From Brevibacillus sp042683565 (GTDB taxonomy: Bacteria > Bacillota > Bacilli > Brevibacillales > Brevibacillaceae), in NCBI RefSeq assembly GCF_042683565.1, contig NZ_JBHUJW010000041.1:1-64000 (forward strand): 64,000 bases of DNA, in the 5' to 3' direction. Under the pieces are notes generated by a model that had not been told where the DNA came from, made no database searches, and saw only the letters and a program-made list of their open reading frames with translations. Made by a program: the position numbers and the translations under genes. Positions 36,457 through 44,789 of the stretch are shown here, one piece after another (within the stretch, counting starts at the first letter, position 1; each line of letters begins with the position of its first letter).

Positions 36457-37326
36457 ATGAGCAAGCGGAAAATCCTTTTGCTCGGTGCGAGCGGGTATCT
36501 CGGCGGGCAAATACTTCACGAGCTTCAGGTCAGGCAGGAGGGCGAGGTGACCGCTACCTGCTTTTCATCTCCGCCGCAATCCGGGTTGCTGCGCATGGAT
36601 GTCAAAGATTCGCCGGCTTTTTCCGCATTTTTGCGCGAGCTTTTGCCGGATGTGGTCATCTGGTCGCTGCGGGGCAATGACAGCGCTGATGCGCAGGAGC
36701 TGGTCGAGCAGGGCATGCCGACGCTGCTGGCGCATTTGCCGGAGCAGGCGAAGCTGGTCTACCTGTCCACGGACGGCGTTTTCGGGCAAAAGGCGGGGCC
36801 CCATCGGGAGGACGCAGAGATTGTGCAACTGGACGAACGCAATCCGCTCGCCGGCTATTGCAACGCCAAAATACGGGGCGAAGAGTTTGTCCGCGAAGGC
36901 CATGCCCGCCATCTGGTCGTGCGCTTCGGGCCGATTTACGGAAAGAACGCGCAGGGCAGATGGGACAAGCGAACGCAGGACCTGGCGGAAGCCTTGACGC
37001 GCGGGGGCGTGGTGGTGCTCACGCAAAATTTGTACAAAAGCTTTGTCCATGTACAAGACTTGGCCCGGGCGGTGGTCGAGCTGGCCCTTGGGCCGTATAC
37101 GGGTACGCTGCATGTGGGACCGGCCCAAAAGGCAAGCTACTACACGTTTGCCGTCAAAATGGCGGAGGAGCTCGGCTTCGATTCTGGGCTGGTCAAGGCG
37201 GATGAGCTGTCCGCAGAGAGGGCGGGCGAACTGGGAATCCCCTTGGACACGTCCCTGGATACGGGCAAAGCGCGTTCTTTTTTGCAAACGACCTTTCGCA
37301 GCTTGAATGAGGAGGAATCGAGATGA
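36457..37326 (+). CDS. RmlD-like SDR family sugar-nucleotide-binding/epimerase protein
   Basis: A 289-residue extended-SDR protein. The N-terminal Rossmann motif LLLGASGYLGGQ (GxxGxxG), the YLSTDGVFG block and the active-site YxxxK (YCNAK) are present, as in RmlD/MAT2B-like reductases. ATG 36457 has AGAAGG close upstream and a GGGAGGGGG further up. The stop overlaps the racemase start (ATGA). The substrate is unknown; the neighbour suggests amino acid or sugar metabolism. Confidence 0.82.
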   Translation: MSKRKILLLGASGYLGGQILHELQVRQEGEVTATCFSSPPQSGLLRMDVKDSPAFSAFLRELLPDVVIWSLRGNDSADAQELVEQGMPTLLAHLPEQAKLVYLSTDGVFGQKAGPHREDAEIVQLDERNPLAGYCNAKIRGEEFVREGHARHLVVRFGPIYGKNAQGRWDKRTQDLAEALTRGGVVVLTQNLYKSFVHVQDLARAVVELALGPYTGTLHVGPAQKASYYTFAVKMAEELGFDSGLVKADELSAERAGELGIPLDTSLDTGKARSFLQTTFRSLNEEESR

Positions 37327-38021
37327 AGACGATTGGACTGATTGGCGGGATGAGCTGGGAATCGTCCCGCGTGTATTACCAGTTGGTGAACGAAGGAGTG
37401 CGGGACAGGCTGGGCGGCTTGCACTCGGCGAAATGTCTCCTGTACTCCGTCGATTTCGCCGAGATCGAGGAACTGCAGCATGCCGGGAAATGGGCGGAGG
37501 CTGGCGAGCACATGGCAGATGCGGCGCGGCGTCTGGAGGCGGCAGGGGCCGAGCTGATCGTGCTGTGCACCAATACGATGCACAAGCTGGCGCCCGCGAT
37601 TACAGGCGCGACGAGGCTGCCGTTTCTGCACATCGCCGATGCGACCGCCGCGAAGATCAAAGCGGACGGGTATCAGCGAGTCGGCCTGCTCGCCACACGC
37701 TTCACGATGGAGCAAGACTTCTACACGGGCAGGCTGCGGGATGTGCACGGGCTGGAGGTGCTGCTCCCGGATGAACAGGGAAGGCAGACCGTCCATGCCA
37801 TCATTTACGAAGAACTGTGCCGGGGGATCGTGCGCGAGGAGTCGAAGCAGGCGTACCGGCGCATCATTTCCGGCCTGGTCGAGGCTGGGGCGCAGGCGAT
37901 CATCCTCGGCTGCACGGAAATCGGGCTGCTCATCGCCCAGGCGGACTGTCCGGTGCCGGTGTACGACACGACGGAAATTCACGCGATTGCTGCGGTGGAG
38001 GCAGCGCTTGGCGGCATATAG
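37323..38021 (+). CDS. Aspartate/glutamate racemase family protein
   Basis: A 232-residue PLP-independent racemase of the Asp/Glu/hydantoin superfamily. Both catalytic cysteines are visible: C82 in IVLCTNTMHKL and C197 in ILGCTEIGLL. The N-terminus KTIGLIGGMSWESS is typical of aspartate racemase/YgeA-type enzymes. It is translationally coupled to the upstream SDR gene. Confidence 0.88.
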   Translation: MKTIGLIGGMSWESSRVYYQLVNEGVRDRLGGLHSAKCLLYSVDFAEIEELQHAGKWAEAGEHMADAARRLEAAGAELIVLCTNTMHKLAPAITGATRLPFLHIADATAAKIKADGYQRVGLLATRFTMEQDFYTGRLRDVHGLEVLLPDEQGRQTVHAIIYEELCRGIVREESKQAYRRIISGLVEAGAQAIILGCTEIGLLIAQADCPVPVYDTTEIHAIAAVEAALGGI

Positions 38022-38108
38022 CGGCAGGGGGCGCGATCCTGACAAAACGATATAATTCAGCAGCGTCCTTCCCCAGCCCCGCGCATGGCGCAGCGAATCA
38101 GCATGCCA

Positions 38109-38144
38109 GACCGGTTTCCCAAAAAGGATCAGCCGGTCTTTTTG
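38109..38144 (+). terminator. Terminator after the racemase gene
   Basis: AGACCGG (38109-38115) pairs with CCGGTCT (38134-38140), followed by TTTT. Confidence 0.7.
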
Positions 38145-38229
38145 GCGTGGACAAAAGAGGGCGCGCATGGGCGGACAATGCTATAATAGCTTCAGCAGGA
38201 AGTAAGGGATTCACGTAGGAGAGATGCGC

Positions 38230-39261
38230 ATGATAGACAGACTGGATCACTTGGTCTTGACCGTACGGGACATCGGGGAAACTTGCCGGTTTTACGAGCA
38301 AGTCCTGGACATGCAGGCGATCACCTTTGGCGACGGCAGGCGGGCATTGCAGTTCGGGCAGCAAAAAATCAACCTGCATCAGGCTGGGCGCGAATTTGAA
38401 CCGAAAGCGCAGCGGCCTGTCCCCGGCTCGGCCGATCTTTGCTTTCTCACCTCGGTGCCGCTGGAGCAGGTCGTGCGGCGCATCAAGGCCAGCGGCGCGG
38501 CTATTATCGAAGGACCCATCCAGCGCACAGGGGCGACGGGGCCGATTATGTCCGTCTACCTGCGCGACCCGGACGGCAATCTGATCGAAGTCGCGAATGC
38601 ACATTCGCCCCAGCCAGACGAGCCTGCGGACCCTGCCGTAGCTGGCATCAGCACCGTGCTCCGCGAGCGGGAGGCAGGCATCATGGGCGGCGAGAAGTAC
38701 GGCGAGTTCAGCGTTCTGTTGCCGCTCGTTCATCTGGATGACGGACGGCTGGGCATTTTGTTTGAAAAGCGGGCCAGCACGATGCGGCGGCAGGCGAATG
38801 AAGTCTGTTTTCCCGGCGGGCGTGTGGAGGAAGGCGACGAGTCGCGCTGGGCGGCAGCCAGGCGGGAGACGAGCGAAGAGCTGGGGCTGCCGCTGGAGCG
38901 GATTCAGTACATCGGCGATCTGGACATCTTGCTCGGGCCGGGCAGAGGGAGCATTTATCCGTTCGTCGGCTATTTGCATGACATCTCGGACATGAAGCCC
39001 AATCCGGCAGAAGTCGGGGAGGTGTTCGTGCTCGCGCTGGACACGCTGCTGGCCATGCAGCCGGCCGTGCACACGACTTCTACCTATATGCAGCCGGCAG
39101 ACGACTTTCCCTTTCACCTGATTCCCGGCGGGAAGCGCTACCCGTGGAGGTCAGGGACGGTCGAGCACCTGTTTTACGAGGTGGAAGGGCGCGTGATCTG
39201 GGGCATGACGGCACGGGTGCTGGCGCATTTCCTCGATCTGGTTCGGCAACGGCAGCAGTAG
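38230..39261 (+). CDS. VOC (glyoxalase-like) and Nudix hydrolase fusion protein
   Basis: A 343-residue single reading frame combining two families. Residues 1-~125 form a vicinal-oxygen-chelate domain (DRLDHLVLTVRDIGETCRFYE, then YLRDPDGNLIEVA). After a proline-rich linker (~126-136), residues ~140-300 form a Nudix domain of the CoA-diphosphatase type: ANEVCFPGGR, followed by the Nudix box GX5EX7REXXEEXG at ~196-218 (REtSEELG). ATG 38230 is preferred over 38224 because AGGAG at 38217-38221 fits it. TATAAT at 38182-38187 is a good -10. The fusion is unusual. Confidence 0.85.
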   Translation: MIDRLDHLVLTVRDIGETCRFYEQVLDMQAITFGDGRRALQFGQQKINLHQAGREFEPKAQRPVPGSADLCFLTSVPLEQVVRRIKASGAAIIEGPIQRTGATGPIMSVYLRDPDGNLIEVANAHSPQPDEPADPAVAGISTVLREREAGIMGGEKYGEFSVLLPLVHLDDGRLGILFEKRASTMRRQANEVCFPGGRVEEGDESRWAAARRETSEELGLPLERIQYIGDLDILLGPGRGSIYPFVGYLHDISDMKPNPAEVGEVFVLALDTLLAMQPAVHTTSTYMQPADDFPFHLIPGGKRYPWRSGTVEHLFYEVEGRVIWGMTARVLAHFLDLVRQRQQ

Positions 39262-39311
39262 AGGCAGCAAAGGTACGGAAACAAAAATGAAAATGAGGGA
39301 GCAGGATAGCA

Positions 39312-40391
39312 ATGTGGAAGGCAAATCCGATCACGTCTCGATTGCGTGTAAAATGGCCCATTATTCAGGCAGGAATGGCGGGGGGCACCACGACTCCCGA
39401 ACTCGTCGCTGCCGTATCGTCTGCGGGTGGGCTGGGCACGCTGGGCGCGGGCTATTTGAGCGCAGAGAGAATTCGCCTCGCGATCCGGGAGATTCGCCAG
39501 CGTACGGACCAGCCATTTGGGGTCAATCTGTTCATCCCGGAGAAATTCGATGGGGAAAGTCAGGTATCCGCCCCTGTCTCTGCAGCCATGAACGAGATGC
39601 GGGAGAAGCTGGGGATTCCGGCGGATTGGAAGGTGACGCGCTTTGCGGAGCCGTTCGAGGAGCAAATGGCAGCAGTGGTGGAGGAACGTGTGCCCGTGTT
39701 CAGCTTTACGTTCGGGCTGCTTGAGCAGCGTTGGCTGTCTGTGTTGAAGCAGCAGGGCACGACCGTCATCGGGACGGCGACGACAGTCCGCGAAGCCGTG
39801 GCGCTGGAAGCGAGCGGCGTCGACATGATCACGGCGCAAGGGAGCGAGGCGGGCGGTCATCGCGGCTCCTTCTTGCCCGATTCTCCGAGCAACCTCGTCG
39901 GGACGATGGCGTTGGTCCCGCAGATTGTCGACCGTGTGCGCATCCCGGTGATCGCTGCGGGAGGAATCATGGACGGGCGGGGGATTGCCGCTGCCTTCGC
40001 GCTGGGGGCGCAAGGTGTACAGCTGGGGACTGCCTTTCTGGCGTGCGTGGAGAGCGGCGCCCATCCGCTGCACAAGCAGGCTCTGCGCGAGGCGAGCGAC
40101 GAGGCGACCGTGCTGACACGGGCCTTTTCCGGCAAAGCCGCCAGAGGCATCGAGAACGACTTCATGATACATCTGGCGCCGCATGAGAACGAACTGCCGC
40201 CGTATCCGGTACAGAATGCCTTGACGCGCGACATCCGCAGCGCTGCCGCCAAACAGAATCGGCCGGAGTATTTGTGCCTGTGGGCGGGACAGGCAGCAGC
40301 GCTTAGCCGGGACGTGAGCGCAGGCGAGCTGGTCAGCAGACTGGTTGTGGAAACGGAACGGGTATGCCGCAGTCTGCGGTGGGGGGAATGA
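39312..40391 (+). CDS. Nitronate monooxygenase (2-nitropropane dioxygenase family)
   Basis: A 359-residue FMN-dependent TIM-barrel enzyme that oxidises nitronates such as propionate-3-nitronate. The N-terminal WPIIQAGMAGGTTTPELVAAVS block, the FSFTFG segment, the conserved AQGSEAGGHRGSF motif with the catalytic-site histidine, and the FMN-phosphate region VIAAGGIMDGRG are all present. Start at ATG 39312. A GNAT gene begins two bases after its stop. Confidence 0.92.
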   Translation: MWKANPITSRLRVKWPIIQAGMAGGTTTPELVAAVSSAGGLGTLGAGYLSAERIRLAIREIRQRTDQPFGVNLFIPEKFDGESQVSAPVSAAMNEMREKLGIPADWKVTRFAEPFEEQMAAVVEERVPVFSFTFGLLEQRWLSVLKQQGTTVIGTATTVREAVALEASGVDMITAQGSEAGGHRGSFLPDSPSNLVGTMALVPQIVDRVRIPVIAAGGIMDGRGIAAAFALGAQGVQLGTAFLACVESGAHPLHKQALREASDEATVLTRAFSGKAARGIENDFMIHLAPHENELPPYPVQNALTRDIRSAAAKQNRPEYLCLWAGQAAALSRDVSAGELVSRLVVETERVCRSLRWGE

Positions 40392-40392
40392 C

Positions 40393-40914
40393 ATGCGCGA
40401 GCTCGAAATCAGGCGTCTGGGCGCAGCGGACACTACGTGGCTGGGCGACTTTTTCGAGGAACACTGGGGCGGCGCCGTCATGGTGTACGGCGCGCGCCGC
40501 CAGCAGTTCGACTGCGCGAAGCTGCCGGGCTTTGCCGCCTGGCAGGACGGTCGGGTCGTCGGAGTTCTCACGTTTGCTGAAGGAGAAGACGACCTGCAGA
40601 TCGTCTCTCTCGACAGCCTGCAGGAGAGGAGTGGCGTCGGCAGCGCGCTGATGGCAGCTGCGCAGGAGGCGGCGCGCCAGGGCGGAAAACGGCGCATCTG
40701 GCTGCTGACGACCAACGACAACCTGCACGCGCTGCGCTTTTATCAGAAGCGCGGATACGAACTGGCGGCAGTTCACCGCCATGCCGTTGCCATTGCGCGA
40801 AGCATCAAGCCGTCCATCCCCGCTGTAGGGAATGACGGAATCCCGCTGCGGGACGAGTTGGAGCTGGAAAAGCTGCTGGTCGAGACAGGCAGCATGACGG
40901 AGGGATTGACATGA
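40393..40914 (+). CDS. GNAT family N-acetyltransferase
   Basis: A 173-residue acetyltransferase. The acetyl-CoA loop is QERSGVGSALMAAAQEAA, and LHALRFYQKRGYEL is the usual C-terminal GNAT block. ATG 40393 follows GGGGGGAATG at the end of the upstream gene. The 3' end overlaps nagA by ATGA, so nitronate monooxygenase, this gene and nagA look like one transcript. Substrate unknown. Confidence 0.87.
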   Translation: MRELEIRRLGAADTTWLGDFFEEHWGGAVMVYGARRQQFDCAKLPGFAAWQDGRVVGVLTFAEGEDDLQIVSLDSLQERSGVGSALMAAAQEAARQGGKRRIWLLTTNDNLHALRFYQKRGYELAAVHRHAVAIARSIKPSIPAVGNDGIPLRDELELEKLLVETGSMTEGLT

Positions 40915-42083
40915 ATCAGACCATCGCCCTGAAAGGAACCGTCATTGCAGACGGGCAAGAAATTACTGACGGGCTGGTCGTCGCAGCTGGCGGCACCATC
41001 GTTTACGCCGGCAGGGCAGGCGGCTATACAGGCAGCTTGCCCGCAGAGGTGCGGGACGTGACCGACGGTTGGATCGTGCCTGGCTTCATCGACATGCACA
41101 TGCACGGGATCGACGGTCACGACACGATGGACGGCACGCCGGAATCGCTGCAAGCGATCTCCCGCGCCCTGACACGCTTTGGCGTGACAACGTTTTTGGC
41201 GACCACAATGACGGCGCCGTACGCGCAGCTGGAGGCGGTGCTGCAAATGATCGCCCGGCACAGCCGTGAAGGAATGCCGGGTGCGCAGGTAGCAGGCATC
41301 CACCTGGAAGGACCGTGGATCAACCCGCGCTACAAGGGCGCGCAAAAGGAAGAAAACATCGCCTTGCCGTACATGGACGCGGTGCGCCGGCTGTACGAGC
41401 TGGCAGACGGGCTGATCAAGGTCGTGACGATTGCGCCGGAGCAGCCGGAAGCGCTGGAGGCGATCGCCTGGCTCAAAGAACGCGGAGTCATCGTCTCGGC
41501 GGGACACACCGGAGCGACGTTCGCGCAAGCGTCCAAGGCGGTGGAAGCGGGTGTGCGCCACTTTACACACTGCTTCAACGCCATGACCGGCTTGCACCAC
41601 CGCGAGCCGGGGGTGGTCGGCGCCGCGATGTACCACGAGCAGTTGAGCACCGAGTTGATCGCCGATGGTATTCATGTCCATCCGGCCGTCATGCGCATTT
41701 TGTACCGGGTGAAATCGGCGGGACGCCTGGCGCTGGTCAGCGACTCGATGCGCGCGGCAGCCTTGGGCGAAGGCACCTACGATCTGGGCGGACAGGAGGT
41801 GCACGTCCGCGGGGCAGAGGCCAAGCTGGCGGACGGCACCTTGGCCGGCAGCATTTTGACCCTGAACCGGGCAGTAGGCAACATGGTGACGCTAAGCGGC
41901 GTACCGCTGCCGGAAGCGGTCGAAATGGCAGCAGGCACCCCGGCGCACATCCTGGGCATAGCGGGGCGCAAAGGCCGTCTGGCAGCAGGCTTCGATGCGG
42001 ACATCGTCGTGCTGGACAGCGCTTTTGACGTGCAGGCGACTTACGTGGCGGGGAAAGAAGTGTATCGCAGCGAACGCGGATAA
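40911..42083 (+). CDS. nagA: N-acetylglucosamine-6-phosphate deacetylase
   Basis: A 390-residue amidohydrolase converting GlcNAc-6-P to glucosamine-6-P. Metal and substrate motifs seen: GFIDMHMHGIDGHDTMDG (HxH), the metal-binding glutamate in HLEGPWINPRYKGA, SAGHTGATF, and THCFNAMTGLHHREPG; the catalytic aspartate lies in LVSDSMRAA. Length is normal. Unlike many nag operons, no nagB or GntR-type nagR follows. Confidence 0.93.
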   Translation: MNQTIALKGTVIADGQEITDGLVVAAGGTIVYAGRAGGYTGSLPAEVRDVTDGWIVPGFIDMHMHGIDGHDTMDGTPESLQAISRALTRFGVTTFLATTMTAPYAQLEAVLQMIARHSREGMPGAQVAGIHLEGPWINPRYKGAQKEENIALPYMDAVRRLYELADGLIKVVTIAPEQPEALEAIAWLKERGVIVSAGHTGATFAQASKAVEAGVRHFTHCFNAMTGLHHREPGVVGAAMYHEQLSTELIADGIHVHPAVMRILYRVKSAGRLALVSDSMRAAALGEGTYDLGGQEVHVRGAEAKLADGTLAGSILTLNRAVGNMVTLSGVPLPEAVEMAAGTPAHILGIAGRKGRLAAGFDADIVVLDSAFDVQATYVAGKEVYRSERG

Positions 42084-42110
42084 GCCGAATAATACAATAC
42101 GGACCGTACA

Positions 42111-42148
42111 GGGGCAGTCTAAACGGAGATGTTTGGGCTGCCCTTTTT
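42111..42148 (+). terminator. Terminator after nagA
   Basis: GGGGCAG and CTGCCC pair around a ~20-nt loop and end in TTTTT. Confidence 0.7.
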
Positions 42149-42288
42149 CTGTTCCGTACGGGAACGCCTCAATCGTGGCCGGGCGCAGCCGCGATTTCCA
42201 CTGAGGCAAAACGCATGCGGCAAAACGCAGCTTGCCCCCGGCATCCGTCTGCGCACAGCTCTTTTTTACGGAAAAGCGCGAGAACCTC

Positions 42289-42318
42289 TTGACAGCGTTT
42301 TTTGTCCGGGAGTATATT
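42289..42318 (+). promoter_or_regulatory. Sigma-A promoter of the rbs operon
   Basis: TTGACA (42289-42294), 18 bp, TATATT (42313-42318). Both LacI-type operators lie just downstream of it. Confidence 0.85.
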
Positions 42319-42329
42319 GATAGCAAACA

Positions 42330-42400
42330 TGAAACCGGTTACACACGAATGACGTTTGCGATCATTCTCTTTTTTCGGATAGTGTGTAACCGGTTACACA
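42330..42400. promoter_or_regulatory. Two LacI-family (RbsR) operators
   Basis: O1 TGAAACCGGTTACACA (42330-42345) and O2, a perfect 18-bp palindrome centred on CCGG (TGTGTAACC/GGTTACACA, 42383-42400). Centres are 54 bp apart, roughly five helical turns, allowing cooperative binding or looping. Both lie in the leader of rbsR, so autorepression by RbsR is expected; CcpA could also read such sites. Confidence 0.85.
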
Positions 42401-42425
42401 TCAGAAGCGACGGTGAAGCGAAGGC

Positions 42426-43418
42426 ATGGCAACGATACGCGACGTGGCCAAACTGGCGGGGGTCTCTGTAGCAACAGTGTCCAGAGTCCTCAACAAGAAC
42501 GGATACGTCAACAAAGATACGGAACAAAAGGTGGCCAAGGCGATCGAACAACTGAATTATGAACCGAATGCCGTCGCGCGCGGATTGGCCGGAAAGCAGA
42601 CAGGCACAATAGCGCTGATATTGCCCGATATTGCCAACCCGTTTTTTCCGGAGATTGCGCGGGGCGTGGAAGACGTCGCCCAAAAGCAAGGCTTTACCGT
42701 CATTTTGTGCAATTCGGACGATCAGGGCCAAAAGGAAAAATCGTATATCGAAATGCTGCGCAAAAAATACGTCGACGGCATCATTTTCGCCTCCAATACG
42801 CTGGGGCAGGAAGACGTCGAGCAGATGAACAAAAACAACATCCCGCTGGTCGTGCTCGACCGGGCCCCGACCAGTCAGTCGTGCAGCGTGATCCGCTCGC
42901 GGAACTACGACGGAGCCAGGATGGCCGTCCAGCATCTGCTCGACATCGGCTGCAAAAAAATCGCCCATCTATACGGACCGCAGGAGCTGATTACCGCGAA
43001 GAAGCGGATGCTCGGATACGAAGAGTCTGTCCTCCATTTCCCGTGGTATACGCCCAGCCTGATGGTGCCGGGGCATTTCCGGATGGACGGAGGGCTGACT
43101 GCGGTCAAGGAGCTGTTTGCCAAACACCCGGATGTGGATGGAATCTTCTGCGGCAACGACCTGATGGCGATTGGCGCGTTGAAAGGGCTTTACCAGCTGG
43201 GCGTGCGCGTGCCAGACGACGTCGCCCTGATCGGCTTCGACGGGATCAGCCTGACGGAAATTACACAGCCGGAGCTGTCCACCATCGCCCAGCCGAACTA
43301 CGACATGGGCGCGCTGGCGGCGAAGGTGCTGATCGAGACGATTGAGTCGGGAGTTATGGAAGCCAGGCTGTACGAGCTGGACGTAGAGCTGATTGTGCGC
43401 GATTCCACGAAAAGATAA
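42426..43418 (+). CDS. rbsR: LacI-family ribose operon repressor
   Basis: A 330-residue regulator. The N-terminal LacI headpiece is ATIRDVAKLAGVSVATVSRVLN with hinge helix NAVARGLAGKQ, followed by a periplasmic-binding-like effector domain (residues ~60-330). It is the first gene of rbsRKDACB, immediately behind the two operators, so it likely represses the whole operon until ribose binds. Confidence 0.93.
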   Translation: MATIRDVAKLAGVSVATVSRVLNKNGYVNKDTEQKVAKAIEQLNYEPNAVARGLAGKQTGTIALILPDIANPFFPEIARGVEDVAQKQGFTVILCNSDDQGQKEKSYIEMLRKKYVDGIIFASNTLGQEDVEQMNKNNIPLVVLDRAPTSQSCSVIRSRNYDGARMAVQHLLDIGCKKIAHLYGPQELITAKKRMLGYEESVLHFPWYTPSLMVPGHFRMDGGLTAVKELFAKHPDVDGIFCGNDLMAIGALKGLYQLGVRVPDDVALIGFDGISLTEITQPELSTIAQPNYDMGALAAKVLIETIESGVMEARLYELDVELIVRDSTKR

Positions 43419-43433
43419 AAGGAGAGGGAAACG

Positions 43434-44351
43434 ATGAGAAAACAGCCGCAGGTTGTCGTCATCGGCAGTTTGAACATGGATCTCGTCGTCGAAGCGGATC
43501 GCCCGCCGCAAATGGGCGAGACGGTGCATGGCAACAACGTGCACTTCATCCCTGGCGGCAAAGGAGCCAACCAGGCAGTCGCGTCAGCCAGGCTTGGGGC
43601 GAAGACCGCGATGATCGGGGCGGTCGGTGCAGATGCTTTCGGCAAAGAGCTGCTGCAGGCGTTGAAGCAGGAAGGCATTGATGTGGATGGGGTAAAGACG
43701 GTGCCGGATATGCACACGGGGGTCGCCTCCATCGTGCTGTCCCAGGGAGACAACCAGATCATCGTCGTGGCGGGAGCGAACGGCAAGGTCACGGCTGAGG
43801 ACATCGACCGTCACAGGGACTGGATCGCGCAGGCAGACGTCGTTTTGCTGCAGCTGGAAATCCCGCTGGAAACGGTGATGCACGCTGCTTCCAAGGCGAA
43901 GGAGCTGGGCAAAATGGTCGTGCTCAATCCCGCACCCGCCCGCGCTCTTCCGGATGAACTGCTGCGACAGGTAGATGTGCTGATCCCGAACGAATCGGAG
44001 CTGTTCCTGCTGGCGCAGACGGATGCTGATGCCGGACTGGAGAAAGCGATGCAGGCGATGCTCCAAAAAGGGGTAACGACCGTCGTGACGACACTGGGCG
44101 CCAAAGGAGCCGCGTACATGACCGCCGCAGGCGAAAGCGGCCATGTAGCCAGCTACCGTGTGCAGGTGGTCGATACGACGGGAGCCGGCGATTCGTTCAA
44201 CGCCGGATTCTCCTGCGCCATCGCCGGCGGAGCCGCTGTCCGCGAGGCAGTCGCTTTCGCCACCAAAGTAGCTGCGCTCGCGGTGACCAGGCTGGGCGCA
44301 CAGGCAGGCATGCCCACCCTCGCACAAGTAGAGGAATTCAGCGCAGAGTAA
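43434..44351 (+). CDS. rbsK: Ribokinase
   Basis: A 305-residue PfkB-family kinase that phosphorylates ribose to ribose-5-phosphate. Signatures: GSLNMDLVVEADRPPQMGETV, the glycine-rich PGGKGANQAVA motif, and the C-terminal DTTGAGDSFNAGF with the catalytic aspartate. AAAGGAGAGGG precedes the start. Confidence 0.95.
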   Translation: MRKQPQVVVIGSLNMDLVVEADRPPQMGETVHGNNVHFIPGGKGANQAVASARLGAKTAMIGAVGADAFGKELLQALKQEGIDVDGVKTVPDMHTGVASIVLSQGDNQIIVVAGANGKVTAEDIDRHRDWIAQADVVLLQLEIPLETVMHAASKAKELGKMVVLNPAPARALPDELLRQVDVLIPNESELFLLAQTDADAGLEKAMQAMLQKGVTTVVTTLGAKGAAYMTAAGESGHVASYRVQVVDTTGAGDSFNAGFSCAIAGGAAVREAVAFATKVAALAVTRLGAQAGMPTLAQVEEFSAE

Positions 44352-44361
44352 GGGGGACTTT

Positions 44362-44757
44362 ATGAAAAAAACAGGCATTTTGAACGGCGAAATTTCAGCC
44401 GTGATCAGCCGGCTCGGTCACACCGATCAGATCGTCATTTGCGACGCCGGTTTGCCGATTCCAGACTACGTGACCCGGATTGACCTGGCGATCGTTCCGG
44501 GCTTGCCATCCTTTTTTGACGTGCTGAATGCCGTCCTGCTGGAAATGCAGGTGGAGAAGGCGATCTATGCAAAGGAACTGGCCACAGCCCAGCAGGACAC
44601 GCTCGCAAAGCTGCAGGCTGCCTTGCCAGGGACAGCTATGGTTGCTGTCTCGCACGAAGCGTTCAAAGAGCAGACGAAAAACGCCAAGGCCATCATTCGC
44701 ACAGGTGAGTGCACACCTTATGCAAATGTCATCCTGCAGGCAGGCGTGACGTTTTAA
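44362..44757 (+). CDS. rbsD: D-ribose pyranase
   Basis: A 131-residue enzyme interconverting beta-pyranose and beta-furanose forms of ribose. The catalytic histidine H20 lies in ISRLGHTDQIVICDAGLPIP, and the C-terminal block GECTPYANVILQAGVTF is conserved. Normal length, 10 bp after rbsK. Confidence 0.95.
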   Translation: MKKTGILNGEISAVISRLGHTDQIVICDAGLPIPDYVTRIDLAIVPGLPSFFDVLNAVLLEMQVEKAIYAKELATAQQDTLAKLQAALPGTAMVAVSHEAFKEQTKNAKAIIRTGECTPYANVILQAGVTF

Positions 44758-44789
44758 CGATACACACGGCGAAGGGAGGAGGAGAGCAC

